This document shows positions 25,231 through 33,952 of a stretch of DNA of 64,000 nt, piece by piece (position 1 is the stretch's first letter; every line of letters begins with the position of its first letter). The position numbers and the translations under genes are program-made. The notes beneath the pieces are model-generated. The model was given only the letters and a program-made list of their open reading frames with translations. It searched no databases and was not told the origin of the DNA. Origin of the DNA: CAVZTX01 sp963778375 (GTDB lineage: Bacteria; Chloroflexota; Ktedonobacteria; Ktedonobacterales; Ktedonobacteraceae); assembly GCA_963778375.1 (NCBI GenBank), contig CAVZTX010000006.1, positions 62,001 through 126,000 of the forward strand, given 5' to 3'.

Positions 25231-25848
25231 CTAGCGACCGCCACCCTGCTGGTAGCGACGGGCTACCTCATCCCAATTGACAACGTTCCACCAGGCGTTG
25301 AGATATTCGGGACGGCGGTTCTGATACTTGAGATAGTAGGCGTGCTCCCAAACATCATTGCCCATGACAGGGAATTGGCCGTCCATCAAGGGGCTGTCCT
25401 GGTTGGCGGTGGAGGTGACTGCAAGCTTGCCATTCGTGTCGAGTACGAGCCATGCCCAGCCTGAGCCGAAGCGTTTGGTACCTGCGTCGTTAAATGCAGC
25501 CTTAAATTGATCGAACGAGCCAAATGCCTGCTGAATTGCGCTGGCAAGTGCGCCAGTAGGTTCACCGCCGCCATTTGGCTTCATGATCTGCCAGTACATA
25601 GAGTGGTTAGCATGGCCACCACCATTGTTGCGCACAGCCGTGCGGATGTTGTCCGGTACCGAGTTGATGTTGCGTACTAAATCCTCGACCGACATAGAAG
25701 CGAACTGTTCCTGGCCCTGCAATGCGTTATTCAGGTTCGTGACATAGGTCTGATGATGCTTGTCATGATGCAATTGCATGGTCTGGGTATCGATGTACGG
25801 CTCTAATGCGTTGTAGTCGTACGGTAGAGGTGGAAGTTCGAATGCCAT
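25231..25848 (-). CDS. sodA: Superoxide dismutase (Mn/Fe)
   Basis: A 205-residue Mn/Fe SOD that dismutates superoxide. Metal ligands by alignment to the family are H27 (LHHDKHH), H82 (GGGHANHSMYW), and D165 and H169 (DVWEHAYYLKY). GSGWAWLV and NQDSPL are typical of Mn-type enzymes, though metal use cannot be proven from sequence. There is no signal peptide, so it is cytoplasmic. GGAGAG precedes the ATG. Confidence 0.95.
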   Translation of the reverse strand: MAFELPPLPYDYNALEPYIDTQTMQLHHDKHHQTYVTNLNNALQGQEQFASMSVEDLVRNINSVPDNIRTAVRNNGGGHANHSMYWQIMKPNGGGEPTGALASAIQQAFGSFDQFKAAFNDAGTKRFGSGWAWLVLDTNGKLAVTSTANQDSPLMDGQFPVMGNDVWEHAYYLKYQNRRPEYLNAWWNVVNWDEVARRYQQGGGR

Positions 25849-25928
25849 AGGGTATCTCTCCTTACTAAATATCTGATGTGAGGGTTCCGTGTGAGCTTGA
25901 TTGTCTCATCATGGTTCTCACCTCTTTA

Positions 25929-25957
25929 GTTGTATTAGATGCGCTGAAGAATGTCAA
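25929..25957 (-). promoter_or_regulatory. sodA promoter
   Basis: On the minus strand TTGACA (25957-25952) and TACAAC (25934-25929) are 17 bp apart, about 80 bp upstream of the sodA ATG. Confidence 0.6.
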
Positions 25958-26212
25958 GCTGAAGGGCTGTGTATCTTTCGAAAGCTGTACAGAAATAACC
26001 AGTGTCTGTTACACGAAGAAAGTATATGTATAGTGCCCGTCTCAACAGTCTCGTCTCCAAAGCCAGAGAATTGGTCTACGTTCATTTATGCTACACTTTT
26101 ACATGGGGCAACAAGGCTCACTTTCTGCTTCTTCTGAAAACCTGTTTTCATTTTGAGTGGGATGCCTCCGGCGTATAACAACTCGCTGTAGACACGAAAG
26201 AGGTCAAATAGG
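25958..26212. other. Intergenic region between sodA and the NTPase pseudogene
   Basis: No gene is seen. ATGCTACACTTTTACAT at about 26088 recurs at about 27857 inside the NTPase pseudogene. This may be a scar of a second, lost NACHT-type gene. Confidence 0.35.
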
Positions 26213-28607
26213 ATGCCCTGGTGGTACCATTTAGCCAAACGCATCTGGGATGCAATGAAGTGGCTAACAACTACTATCGTGATTGTTTTTTTTGTCGGCT
26301 ATGCTGCTAATATTGCCGCTGTCCAATGGAATCAAGTCTCTGATACATTCCTCATCCATGAAACTTTGTGGCTTTTTCAACCGAGTCTCCAACGATTTGT
26401 TTTCTTTGGAGGTGTTGGTGGTCTAGCCTGCATCACGTTGATTGCGCGCCTTGTGATGTTTCTTGCTGGACGACTGCCACAATTTTCACCATCTACAAAA
26501 ATCGAGCCATCTTCGACTGTTCCCAAACCGCCAATGAACCCTGGAGAGCGAGAACGTCTAGTTAAACTTGTGAAGAAAGTGATAGAGGATCTTTTAAAGC
26601 GCTCATCTCTTGTTTCTGAGCCTATTCCACTTAGGTTAAATGAGTACCCCGATGCAATCACTTTCCCTGGGAAACTTTTCGTTGAGCGGGCTGATCCTGA
26701 GCAATCATATTATCCTCTGCCTGAAGGTACTTCTATCACTACCATGTTCCGAAATGCTAATGACAGAATGCTTATTTTAGGAGAACCAGGGTCCGGAAAA
26801 ACGACCTTGCTTTTGGAACTCGCTCGTGATTTGCTCAAGGAAGAGCATAGTATCGATAAACTTATTCCTGTCTACTTTCATCTTGCCACATGGGCCCAAA
26901 AAACCCAACCTCTGACTCATTGGCTTGTTGAAGAGTTGCGTGATCAATATTCTATTCCTTTGAATACGGCTAGCTCATGGGTTGAAAACGAATATATTCT
27001 GCCCCTTCTAGACGGACTTGACGAGGTCACAGCAGAAAGGCGTGAAGATTGCATACTAAAAATCAATGAGTTTTTGCAGCACAACCTGCTTTCTCTTGTC
27101 TTATGTAGCAGAAAGAAAGAGTATTCAGAACTCCATGTACGTGCTAGGCTTCAAACAGCAGTTGTTGTTCAGCCATTAACTGAAAAGCAGATTGAGCATT
27201 ATCTTGCAAATAGAGGAGCATCACTTAGACCCGTCTATGTCGCTTGGCAGCAGGATGCAGAACTTCGTAAACTGACCACAACACCTCTCATGCTTACGGT
27301 TCTCACACTTGCTTACCAAAGTAAGCCGCTGAAGAGATCGTTCAAAAGACATCTGAAGATCGACAACGACAAATCTTTGCGGCTTATGTTAAACGCATGC
27401 TCGATCGCCGAAAAGATCGTACTTCCTATACTCCTGAGAAAACTCAAGCCTGGCTGAAATGGTTAGCTCAACAGATGGATCTTCACCACAAGGAAGTATT
27501 TCGTCTTGAGCATCTACAATATAAATGGCTACCTGAGGGACGGTGGCGTTGGCTCTATTGCCTTACAGTGAACTTGTAATCACAATGTTGATGACGGGTC
27601 TAATTTTTTGGGTGCTAGTAAATACTTGGGTAAGTTTGGTAAATGGTCTTATTCTTGGAATGATTTTGGGGAGCATTTCCACATTCATTCCTATACAGAA
27701 AATAACAACTAATAGACGATCATGGAAGAGTTTTGGCTTGATGCTACTTCTAGTTTTGCCCTTTGGATTGATCGAAACCTTACTCATTGCACAACAAGGC
27801 TTGTTTGCATTCTCATTTCTGCTTGTTATTACAAATTGGCCTACTGTTGCTCATATGCTACACTTTTACATTGGGGTAGCATTGGTATTCCATCAGACAT
27901 TATTGTTTTAAAAACTTGAGGCGGAACTTTAGCAAAGTACGAGATGTAGTTGGAGCATTTACACTAGTGGTAACAATAATTACACTTTTCTTTGAATTAA
28001 GCACGGCACCAATTCAGACGTTCCATTCACTGATGGGTGTCTCGAACCATGATACAAACAGCATAATCATTTTCAAGATCATTACATTCCCATTTCTTCT
28101 CATTCTGAGTGTATTGCTCATTCCTGGGCTCGTGGGAATAATGATAGCTATCCTAGCAGCGCCCATCAGCGGCTTTTCAAAAAGAACTTTGGATATCTCT
28201 CAAACCATGAGAGTGAATCAGGGAATACAACACTCACTACGAAGTGCCGTTCTAACCGGGTTTTTCTGCCTTATTAATGTAGCTGCGGCAATAAGCCTAA
28301 TTGTTCTAGTAGGTGATCCACAACCGCTGACTCTAAATAAGGTTATAGAGTCTATTCGCTTGGGGATGTCGATAGGATTGGCAATTGGTTTCGTAGTTGG
28401 GCTCTTCAATGGTGGAGCAGATTGCATAAAGCATATGATTTTCGCTTGCTGCTCTGGTTTTCTAAGGGTATCCCCTGGAACTACGCCCATTTTCTAGAGT
28501 TTACAGACCAGTGCCTGTTACTTCAAAGAGTTGGGGGAGGATATATCTTTGTTCATCAGTTGATCCGTGAATATTTTGCAAAGCTAAAGAAAGATCAAAT
28601 TTTGTAA
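26213..28607 (+). pseudogene. NACHT-family NTPase with C-terminal membrane domain, frameshifted
   Basis: The first frame (26213-27457) encodes two N-terminal hydrophobic segments and a NACHT P-loop ATPase: LILGEPGSGKTTLLLELA, VYFHLATWA and LPLLDGLDEV. At about 27330 the reading continues in another frame (AEEIVQKTSEDRQRQIFAAY, VKRMLDRRKDR). It then passes through two further frames of membrane helices (27560-27911 and 27916-28440). The final frame ends KGIPWNYAHFLEF, then RVGGGYIFVHQLIREYFAKL. That closing motif belongs to the same family, so at least three frameshifts split one ancestral gene of about 780 codons. Confidence 0.8.
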
Positions 28608-28701
28608 CTGCTCAAAAGCAATTGCCAAGGCTGTTATGGCTTCATCCTAACAGCAGAGGAGTGGATAAGAAACTGAAGCAGAAACATGAGGAGTTTTTTG
28701 A

Positions 28702-29340
28702 ATGAAATTGCAAGATCCTAGACCAGGTACATGGAAGCTTTTTCGCATCTGGGCAGGGGTGGGGTTACAATCGTTTGGAGGTGGGGCATCGACGACGTTC
28801 TTGATACAGAGGGCGTTTATTGAAAAGCATCGATGGCTATCGATAGAAGAGTTTACGCATTTGTGGAGTTTATGTATTCTTACTCCTGGTATCAATCTGG
28901 TGGCGTTGACTGTTCTGATAGGGAAGAAATTGGGTGGTACTCGTGGAATCGCGGCCTCGCTTGCCGGAATGCTTCTGCCAAGCGCGACGATCACATGTTT
29001 GTTAGCTGTTATTTTTAAGCAAATAGAATCTGTAGCGGCGGTGCAGGCGGTATTGCGTGGTGTGGTACCGGCAACGGGTGGAATAATGCTGCTGGTTGGA
29101 CTGAATTTCGCGCTGCCACTGATCCGTAGAGGGTATAAGGAAGGATTTCTCTATTTGCTGGCGAGCAGCTTGGTAATGATTGCCTGTGCGGTTGCTGTCA
29201 TCGTGTTGAAGCTCGCGGTTATCGTTGTCGTGCTGGGTGCGATTTTCCTCGGTGCATTGTTCTTTTCGCCAAATTCGGTCTCTCCTCCTCTTCAACCAGT
29301 CCCTCCTCCTCTTCAAGAAGAGCGGAGGGAGCAGGAATGA
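28702..29340 (+). CDS. Chromate transporter, N-terminal half subunit
   Basis: The 212-residue membrane protein is of the CHR family (chromate_transp): FRIWAGVGLQSFGGGASTTF, LTPGINLVALTVLIG, LPSATITCLLAVIF. GAGGAG precedes the ATG at 28702. The last about 20 residues (SPPLQPVPPPLQEERREQE) are a polar tail. Its TGA overlaps the ATG of the next gene, so the two halves are translated together as a short-chain CHR pair. It could export chromate or act on sulphate-like anions. Confidence 0.85.
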   Translation: MKLQDPRPGTWKLFRIWAGVGLQSFGGGASTTFLIQRAFIEKHRWLSIEEFTHLWSLCILTPGINLVALTVLIGKKLGGTRGIAASLAGMLLPSATITCLLAVIFKQIESVAAVQAVLRGVVPATGGIMLLVGLNFALPLIRRGYKEGFLYLLASSLVMIACAVAVIVLKLAVIVVVLGAIFLGALFFSPNSVSPPLQPVPPPLQEERREQE

Positions 29341-29849
29341 TCAATCCTCTTATCTATTTTCTTCTCTTTCTGAAGGCGTCGCTTTTTTCAACCGGCGGCT
29401 TTAGCAATTTACCCAGCTTGCACCAGGATCTGATTGCCAATGGATGGGCTACTGATGTTGACTTTGGACAATCTATTGCTATTGGACAAATAAGTCCTGG
29501 TCCGAATGGACTGTGGGTTATTAGTCTGGGCTATCTCACCTATGGTTATCTCGGTGCACTCCTTGCCTTGATTGCTATCACGCTTCCAGCGCTTCTGGTG
29601 CTCGTTATTTCTGCCGGTTATACGCGTATCGAACATCGTCCGCGGGTGCAGGGGGCTATGCAGGGCGTCTCGCTTGCGGTTGTTGGCCTTCTGCTCACGG
29701 TTGTCTGGACTATTCTACACCAGCCCGGGGTAGATTGGAAAGGACTGCTGATTGCCGCAGGTGCCTTCGGATTAGCGTTGAGCCGCAAGGTAAACCTTCT
29801 GCTTATTTTAGTCCTGGCGGGAGTTGTGGGATACTTCTTGTACCGGTGA
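29337..29849 (+). CDS. Chromate transporter, C-terminal half subunit
   Basis: The 170-residue CHR-family protein has FLKASLFSTGGFSNLPSLHQ, QSIAIGQISPGPNGLWV and ITLPALLVLVIS. It mirrors the upstream gene, each being one CHR domain. ATGA overlap with that gene indicates an obligate pair. Confidence 0.85.
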   Translation: MINPLIYFLLFLKASLFSTGGFSNLPSLHQDLIANGWATDVDFGQSIAIGQISPGPNGLWVISLGYLTYGYLGALLALIAITLPALLVLVISAGYTRIEHRPRVQGAMQGVSLAVVGLLLTVVWTILHQPGVDWKGLLIAAGAFGLALSRKVNLLLILVLAGVVGYFLYR

Positions 29850-30599
29850 ACTGCTCTGGCAACGGAGATCATTTGGTTGTTTAATCCTGTTACAGCCATC
29901 AAGCCAGAGACCGTGGCTGTTACAATTGGCAAGCAAACGCTCTGTTTTCACGCCATTCTGATATGAGAGTAACGTGAGTTGCGGATTTCAGCCAAAGAAG
30001 CTATGGAAATACAGAACAGGTCGCGATATACCATATTCATCGAGGAGGCGACCAATCGCTTACGTCCCAGATGAAAACTGATTGATGTGAACGAATGGAA
30101 GATGCAAAAACAGTCTCTCCTGGTATAGAAGCCATGATACCAGGCAACAGGTGAGAGCGTCTCCAGCAAGAATTGGAGATCGTGCCGGGCAACCTCGACA
30201 GCATGCTGGAGCAATTCGACGCGAGCATTATGCTCCGGCAGATGAGTGCACGCAGCCAGTCTAGCAGTCTGATCATGCACATCGACGGGTGCAGATCCAA
30301 GCCACGAAGCACGCGGGAAGATCCGGGATAAGAGGCAACGATCCGCAGTGTACAACCAGAGGACAGGTGACAGAGAAATGTGACTGGCAAACAAGCGTAA
30401 CGAAGAGCAGAGAGCGCGCGCACACGATGAAGAGGGCGAAGAGCGGCACGACGAAGCGGCAAGGAAAGCAGCGAGCACCAGTCGCACGCGCCGGGGAAGA
30501 GGGGACAGCAGCGACACAAAAGAGCGAAAGGCAGGAGAGGGAGGCACTGGGGAGTAGTCAGAAGGATAAAACGAGGCAAAGGATGTCGCCGAACAGGAA
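29850..30599. other. 750-bp region without a supported gene
   Basis: Long frames exist on both strands (for example 29948-30547 minus, with VDVHDQTARLAAC and ELLQHAVEVARHD), but they overlap each other and lack ribosome sites. The sequence drifts gradually into purine-rich DNA. It may be the remains of a mobile or coding element, which I cannot identify. Confidence 0.4.
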
Positions 30600-30743
30600 A
30601 AGAACAGAAAAAAAACAGAAAGGAAAGGAAGAGGAAAGAGAAGAAAGAGAAAATTAGAAAAGAAGAAAAGAAGAGAGAAAAAAAAAGAGAAGAAGAAAAA
30701 AGAAAAAAAGAAAAGAAAAAAAAAAAAGAGAGAGAGAAAGAGA
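30600..30743. repeat. Polypurine tract
   Basis: About 140 nt are almost wholly A and G on the plus strand (AGAAAGAGAAAATTAGAAAA and so on), ending 3 bp from the citrate synthase stop. The gltA transcript would therefore carry a long U/C 3' region. Confidence 0.9.
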
Positions 30744-30745
30744 AC

Positions 30746-31921
30746 TTACCTTTCCACTAGCGGCACAAATTGTGCTTCGGTAGATCCTGTATACTCGGCC
30801 TCGGGACGAATCAGGCGATTATTGCCAATCTGTTCCAGGATGTGGGCCGTCCAGCCTGCTACACGGCTGGCAGCAAAGGTTGGAGTGAAGAGGTCTCCAG
30901 GCAGCCCGACGGATGCTAACAGCACGGCAGAATAAAACTCTACGTTGGTGTAGAGGCGGCGACCGGGTTTCTGCTCTTCAAGGAGGGCGAGCGCTAGCTC
31001 TTCGACGCGGCGTGCCAGGGCAAACTCCTTCGGATCGGCAAGACGAGACAGCACGCGTAGCTCTTCGGCTCGCGGGTCTTCAGTCTTGTAGACACGGTGA
31101 CCGAAGCCCATCAGGCGATCTCCCCGCTCTAATGCACTGCGCAACCACGGCTCGGCCGAATCTTCCGTTCCGATGGCCCGGAGCATATCAAGCACTTTTG
31201 AAGGAGCACCTCCGTGCAGCGGTCCCTTCAGTGCCCCGATTGCTGCTCCTACTGCCGAAGCAATATCCGACTCGGTACTTGCCACAATGCGAGCTGTGAA
31301 GGTTGAGGCATTCATGCCATGATCGGCCAGCAACACGAGGTAAGCATCTAGTGCCTTGACGTGCCTTTCTTCTGGCATCTGGCCATTGAGGAGATAGAGG
31401 TAGTTTGCCGCATGCCCAAGCTCAGGCACCGATTCCAGTGGCTCCAAACCATTGCGCAGTCGGTGGAAGGCAGCAAGGAAGAGTGGGAAGCGTGCGGTCA
31501 GAGCAATGGCCTGTTCTTTCGTTGGTTTGCCTTTGACGGTGGCGGCCCCCCAGGCTGAGGTTGCTGTGCGTAACGCATCCATTGGCTCAGTCGTTAATGG
31601 CAAGTCTCGCAGCACCTGCAAGACGGACGGGAGCAAGGTACGTTCCGCTAACAACTGTACTTTCAGGTCGACCAGTTCGGCCTGGTTCGGTAGATGGCCA
31701 AACCAGAGGAGGTAGGCTACTTCCTCAAAGGTGGTTGTACGTGCGAGGTCGTGGATGTTGTAGCCACGATATATTAAGCGACCAGCAGTTCCCTCCACTT
31801 TGCTAAGGGCCGTCGTTGCCGCTACTACTCCCTCGAGTCCTCCCCGATTCTGCCTGGTTGGTGTGGTGCTATTCGCATCTTTTTGAAGGTTATTACCTGT
31901 GTTGGATATCGGCATAGACAT
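30746..31921 (-). CDS. gltA: Citrate synthase
   Basis: The 391-residue enzyme condenses acetyl-CoA and oxaloacetate at the entry of the TCA cycle. It shows LEGVVAATTALSKVEGTAGR, LIYRGY, the catalytic histidines in LLADHGMNASTFTAR and FGHRVYKTEDPRA, and the aspartate region DLFTPTFAASR. It is the short, thermophile/Gram-positive type. The ATG at 31921 is favoured since AAAGGAG lies 10 bp upstream; the frame could extend to 31930. A separate HTH gene diverges from it. Confidence 0.94.
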   Translation of the reverse strand: MSMPISNTGNNLQKDANSTTPTRQNRGGLEGVVAATTALSKVEGTAGRLIYRGYNIHDLARTTTFEEVAYLLWFGHLPNQAELVDLKVQLLAERTLLPSVLQVLRDLPLTTEPMDALRTATSAWGAATVKGKPTKEQAIALTARFPLFLAAFHRLRNGLEPLESVPELGHAANYLYLLNGQMPEERHVKALDAYLVLLADHGMNASTFTARIVASTESDIASAVGAAIGALKGPLHGGAPSKVLDMLRAIGTEDSAEPWLRSALERGDRLMGFGHRVYKTEDPRAEELRVLSRLADPKEFALARRVEELALALLEEQKPGRRLYTNVEFYSAVLLASVGLPGDLFTPTFAASRVAGWTAHILEQIGNNRLIRPEAEYTGSTEAQFVPLVER

Positions 31922-31971
31922 GAGAAGCATGCTCCTTTGCTTTGTCTTGATAACAAACGTGTTCTTCAAAA

Positions 31972-32000
31972 GTTGTAACATCTTTTTCGATAAAAGTCAA
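31972..32000 (-). promoter_or_regulatory. Citrate synthase promoter
   Basis: On the minus strand TTGACT (32000-31995) and TACAAC (31977-31972) are 17 bp apart, about 50 bp before the start codon. Confidence 0.5.
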
Positions 32001-32058
32001 TGAACTTCGATATAATTTGATTTTACTTTACTTATATCGATTGAGATGATTAAAGACA

Positions 32059-32087
32059 TTGACAAAGCCCGTAATGCCCTCTATCAT
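32059..32087 (+). promoter_or_regulatory. Promoter of the divergent HTH gene
   Basis: TTGACA (32059-32064) and TATCAT (32082-32087) with a 17-bp spacer, 51 bp before the HTH gene. It is about 60 bp from the opposed citrate synthase promoter. Confidence 0.65.
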
Positions 32088-32138
32088 GTAGGAAAGAGCA
32101 ATCAACAGTGATGCAGAAGAACACGAAGAGGACATATC

Positions 32139-32429
32139 ATGGTAGAGCTGAACGGAGAAACATACCTGGACGGGAACGAGGCCTGCCTGTTACTAGGGGT
32201 GAAGGTTTCGACGCTGTATACCTATGTGAGTCGGGGAGTGCTGAAAAGTTACCGGCAGGGTATTAAGCGGCAGCGGCTCTACAAGCGGTCCGAACTTGAG
32301 GCGCTTTTGCAGTTGCGGCCCAGCGGCGTTCCTCTTGTCTCTGCTTTGGAGCAGGAGGATGATACCACCCCTGCGAAAAAAGAGCGTACCGAAATTCCGC
32401 TTGCAGAAGACTGGGTTCCCTATACGTGA
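32139..32429 (+). CDS. Stand-alone HTH protein divergent from citrate synthase
   Basis: The 96-residue product has a MerR/HTH_17-like DNA-binding segment: TYLDGNEACLLLGVKVSTLY, TYVSRGVLKSYRQG and RQRLYKRSELEALLQ (residues 8-60), then a polar tail. The same HTH type (AAxxLGVxxxTLYxYVSRG) is known fused to the N-terminus of some citrate synthases. Here it is a separate gene next to citrate synthase. Whether it regulates gltA or binds its product is inference. Confidence 0.75.
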   Translation: MVELNGETYLDGNEACLLLGVKVSTLYTYVSRGVLKSYRQGIKRQRLYKRSELEALLQLRPSGVPLVSALEQEDDTTPAKKERTEIPLAEDWVPYT

Positions 32430-32433
32430 ACAA

Positions 32434-32863
32434 TCAGTTCGTTTCCATATCCTCTTTGGCTGGGTTCTTATTAGAAGCAGGAATGGCCAGGGCGACCGAG
32501 ATGATGGCCAGGACTATGATCAGCGCACCAGACCAGTAGGGTATGGCGTGACCGAATTGGGTGTAGAGCAGGCCACCAAGCAACGGACCCAGAATCATCG
32601 CGAGGGATTGCATTGATTGGCTCGCTCCGCCAATTAAGCCTTGCTGGCGAGATCCCGCCAGGCGCGAGGTGAGACCGCGCAGCGCATTTTCCACCAGCCC
32701 TCCCGAACCGGCGAAGAGGATCACTCCCGCGATGAGCAAGAGTGGTGAAGCGATCAGAGCAATTGATCCAAGTAGGATATAGCTGATCGCGACCAGGATC
32801 AATGAGCCGATACCTAGCTTTACCTCACCAAAGATTGGCAGCAGTTTACCTACTAGTACGCCT
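32434..32863 (-). pseudogene. MFS transporter, C-terminal remnant
   Basis: The frame reads GVLVGKLLPIFGEVKLGIGS, then ILVAISYILLGSIALIASPL and ALRGLTSRLAGSRQQGLIGG, the second half of a TetA-like MFS pump. A TAA lies immediately before GVLVG. The first six or more helices are absent, so the gene is 5'-truncated at about 32866, next to the end of the neighbouring cluster. Any translation from the internal TTG at 32802 would give 122 residues and is unlikely to function. Confidence 0.8.
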
Positions 32864-32892
32864 TATTGCATATCTTTAAGGATCTTGGATTA

Positions 32893-33945
32893 TTATTGTC
32901 CTGCCGCGAAGAGTACTTCCCACGACCCTCCTGCCCAACTCGCTTTCAGAGAATAACAGCCAGCAGTAGGTATATACAGAGAGATAGACTGTATTCCCGC
33001 TCGTATAGTGTCCTCTGTATTGGGGATAGATGTGTCGTCAAGACGTAAGGTCAGAAAGGTAGTTGGATGTTGCTGCGAACTTGGGCCGCTAAACAGGATG
33101 GGCGTTCCATCCTTCAAGTGCTCACCCTGAAGCATCACAGGACTATCAGCATTGTCTGCTAACAGCAATGTCACTTGATGCACCCAACCATATTGCGGTA
33201 GATTTGCTCGTGTGAAACCGATGAGTCTGGTGGGAACTCCTCGAAAGCCCATCACCCACAGGGGGAGTTCGCCAACACGGCTGCCATATGTGAAGTCAGT
33301 ACTATCGGGGTCCTGAGGCGCATCAGAAGATGGACATGTTGCTGGTGCAGGATTCAGTACACTCGATACTGGAGTATTGGGATTCCAGGGAATTACTGTG
33401 GTGCCTGCTATGGGAGTCGAGCTGATTGAGATAGCTCCTCCTATAGCTATCACTCCTGAATAGAGGCTTCCGTATCTTCCGAACGCTCTTCTTACTATAG
33501 CAGGGGTTGGTGCCTGTGTTGGCCTGGGGAATAGGCCCAAGAGCGCGTCACGAGATGAAGGGACGCTTCCCAGGACTACAGCAAGCATGAAGAGGATGGC
33601 TATCCCTACAAGAGCTTGACGCACTAGACGTGTTTTTCGTGGAAGGTGGGAATGGAGAGAGACGGGGTTGGTGATTCGGAGACCAAGGGCCGATACATCG
33701 GCGATGGGCGCGATCAATCGGCCCCTACTGACCGTATCATCATTTGTGGGCAGATCGGTAATTTCTACGTCGAGGTCGTCGTCTGCAACTTCATCGTTGG
33801 ATTCATGAGAATGTAGGCTGAAAGAGATGCGCGAACGGAGGGCTGCGAGTGCATTCAGGATGCGGTTTTCCTCGCTGTTCGTCGGTAGATCGGTGATTTC
33901 TATCTCAAAGTCGTCGTTTATCGCGTCATCTTCGAATATGCTCAT
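32893..33945 (-). CDS. Single-pass membrane protein of the MoxR/DUF58 cluster
   Basis: The 350-residue product starts MSIFEDDAINDDFEIEITDL. The short acidic motif (E/V)ITDLPTN occurs twice (about residues 17-24 and 60-67). One membrane helix (VRQALVGIAILFMLAVVLGS) precedes a large extracytoplasmic region without a recognised fold. Residues 73-86 (GRLIAPIADVSA) are read from a GGCCGAT repeat, in a frame different from the nuo copies. The ATG at 33945 follows AGAGGG. It is 7 bp after the DUF58 stop, so they are probably co-transcribed. Function unknown. Confidence 0.7.
   Translation of the reverse strand: MSIFEDDAINDDFEIEITDLPTNSEENRILNALAALRSRISFSLHSHESNDEVADDDLDVEITDLPTNDDTVSRGRLIAPIADVSALGLRITNPVSLHSHLPRKTRLVRQALVGIAILFMLAVVLGSVPSSRDALLGLFPRPTQAPTPAIVRRAFGRYGSLYSGVIAIGGAISISSTPIAGTTVIPWNPNTPVSSVLNPAPATCPSSDAPQDPDSTDFTYGSRVGELPLWVMGFRGVPTRLIGFTRANLPQYGWVHQVTLLLADNADSPVMLQGEHLKDGTPILFSGPSSQQHPTTFLTLRLDDTSIPNTEDTIRAGIQSISLYIPTAGCYSLKASWAGGSWEVLFAAGQ
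33688..33728. repeat. GGCCGAT-family repeat inside the cluster gene
   Basis: GGCCGATACATCGGCGATGG then GATCAATCGGCCCCTAC. Length preserves the frame, but the translated frame (RLIAPIADVSA) differs from nuoM and nuoL. Confidence 0.9.
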
Positions 33946-33952
33946 GGACCCT

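Noticed and set aside
29948..30547. Minus-strand frame of about 199 codons
   Set aside because: No ribosome site, overlaps other open frames, and the first half is an S/R/L-rich shadow of the purine-rich strand. The later part may be an old remnant but cannot be named.
30289..30657. Plus-strand frame rich in K, R and E
   Set aside because: Its composition follows the purine-rich simple sequence, with no start signal.
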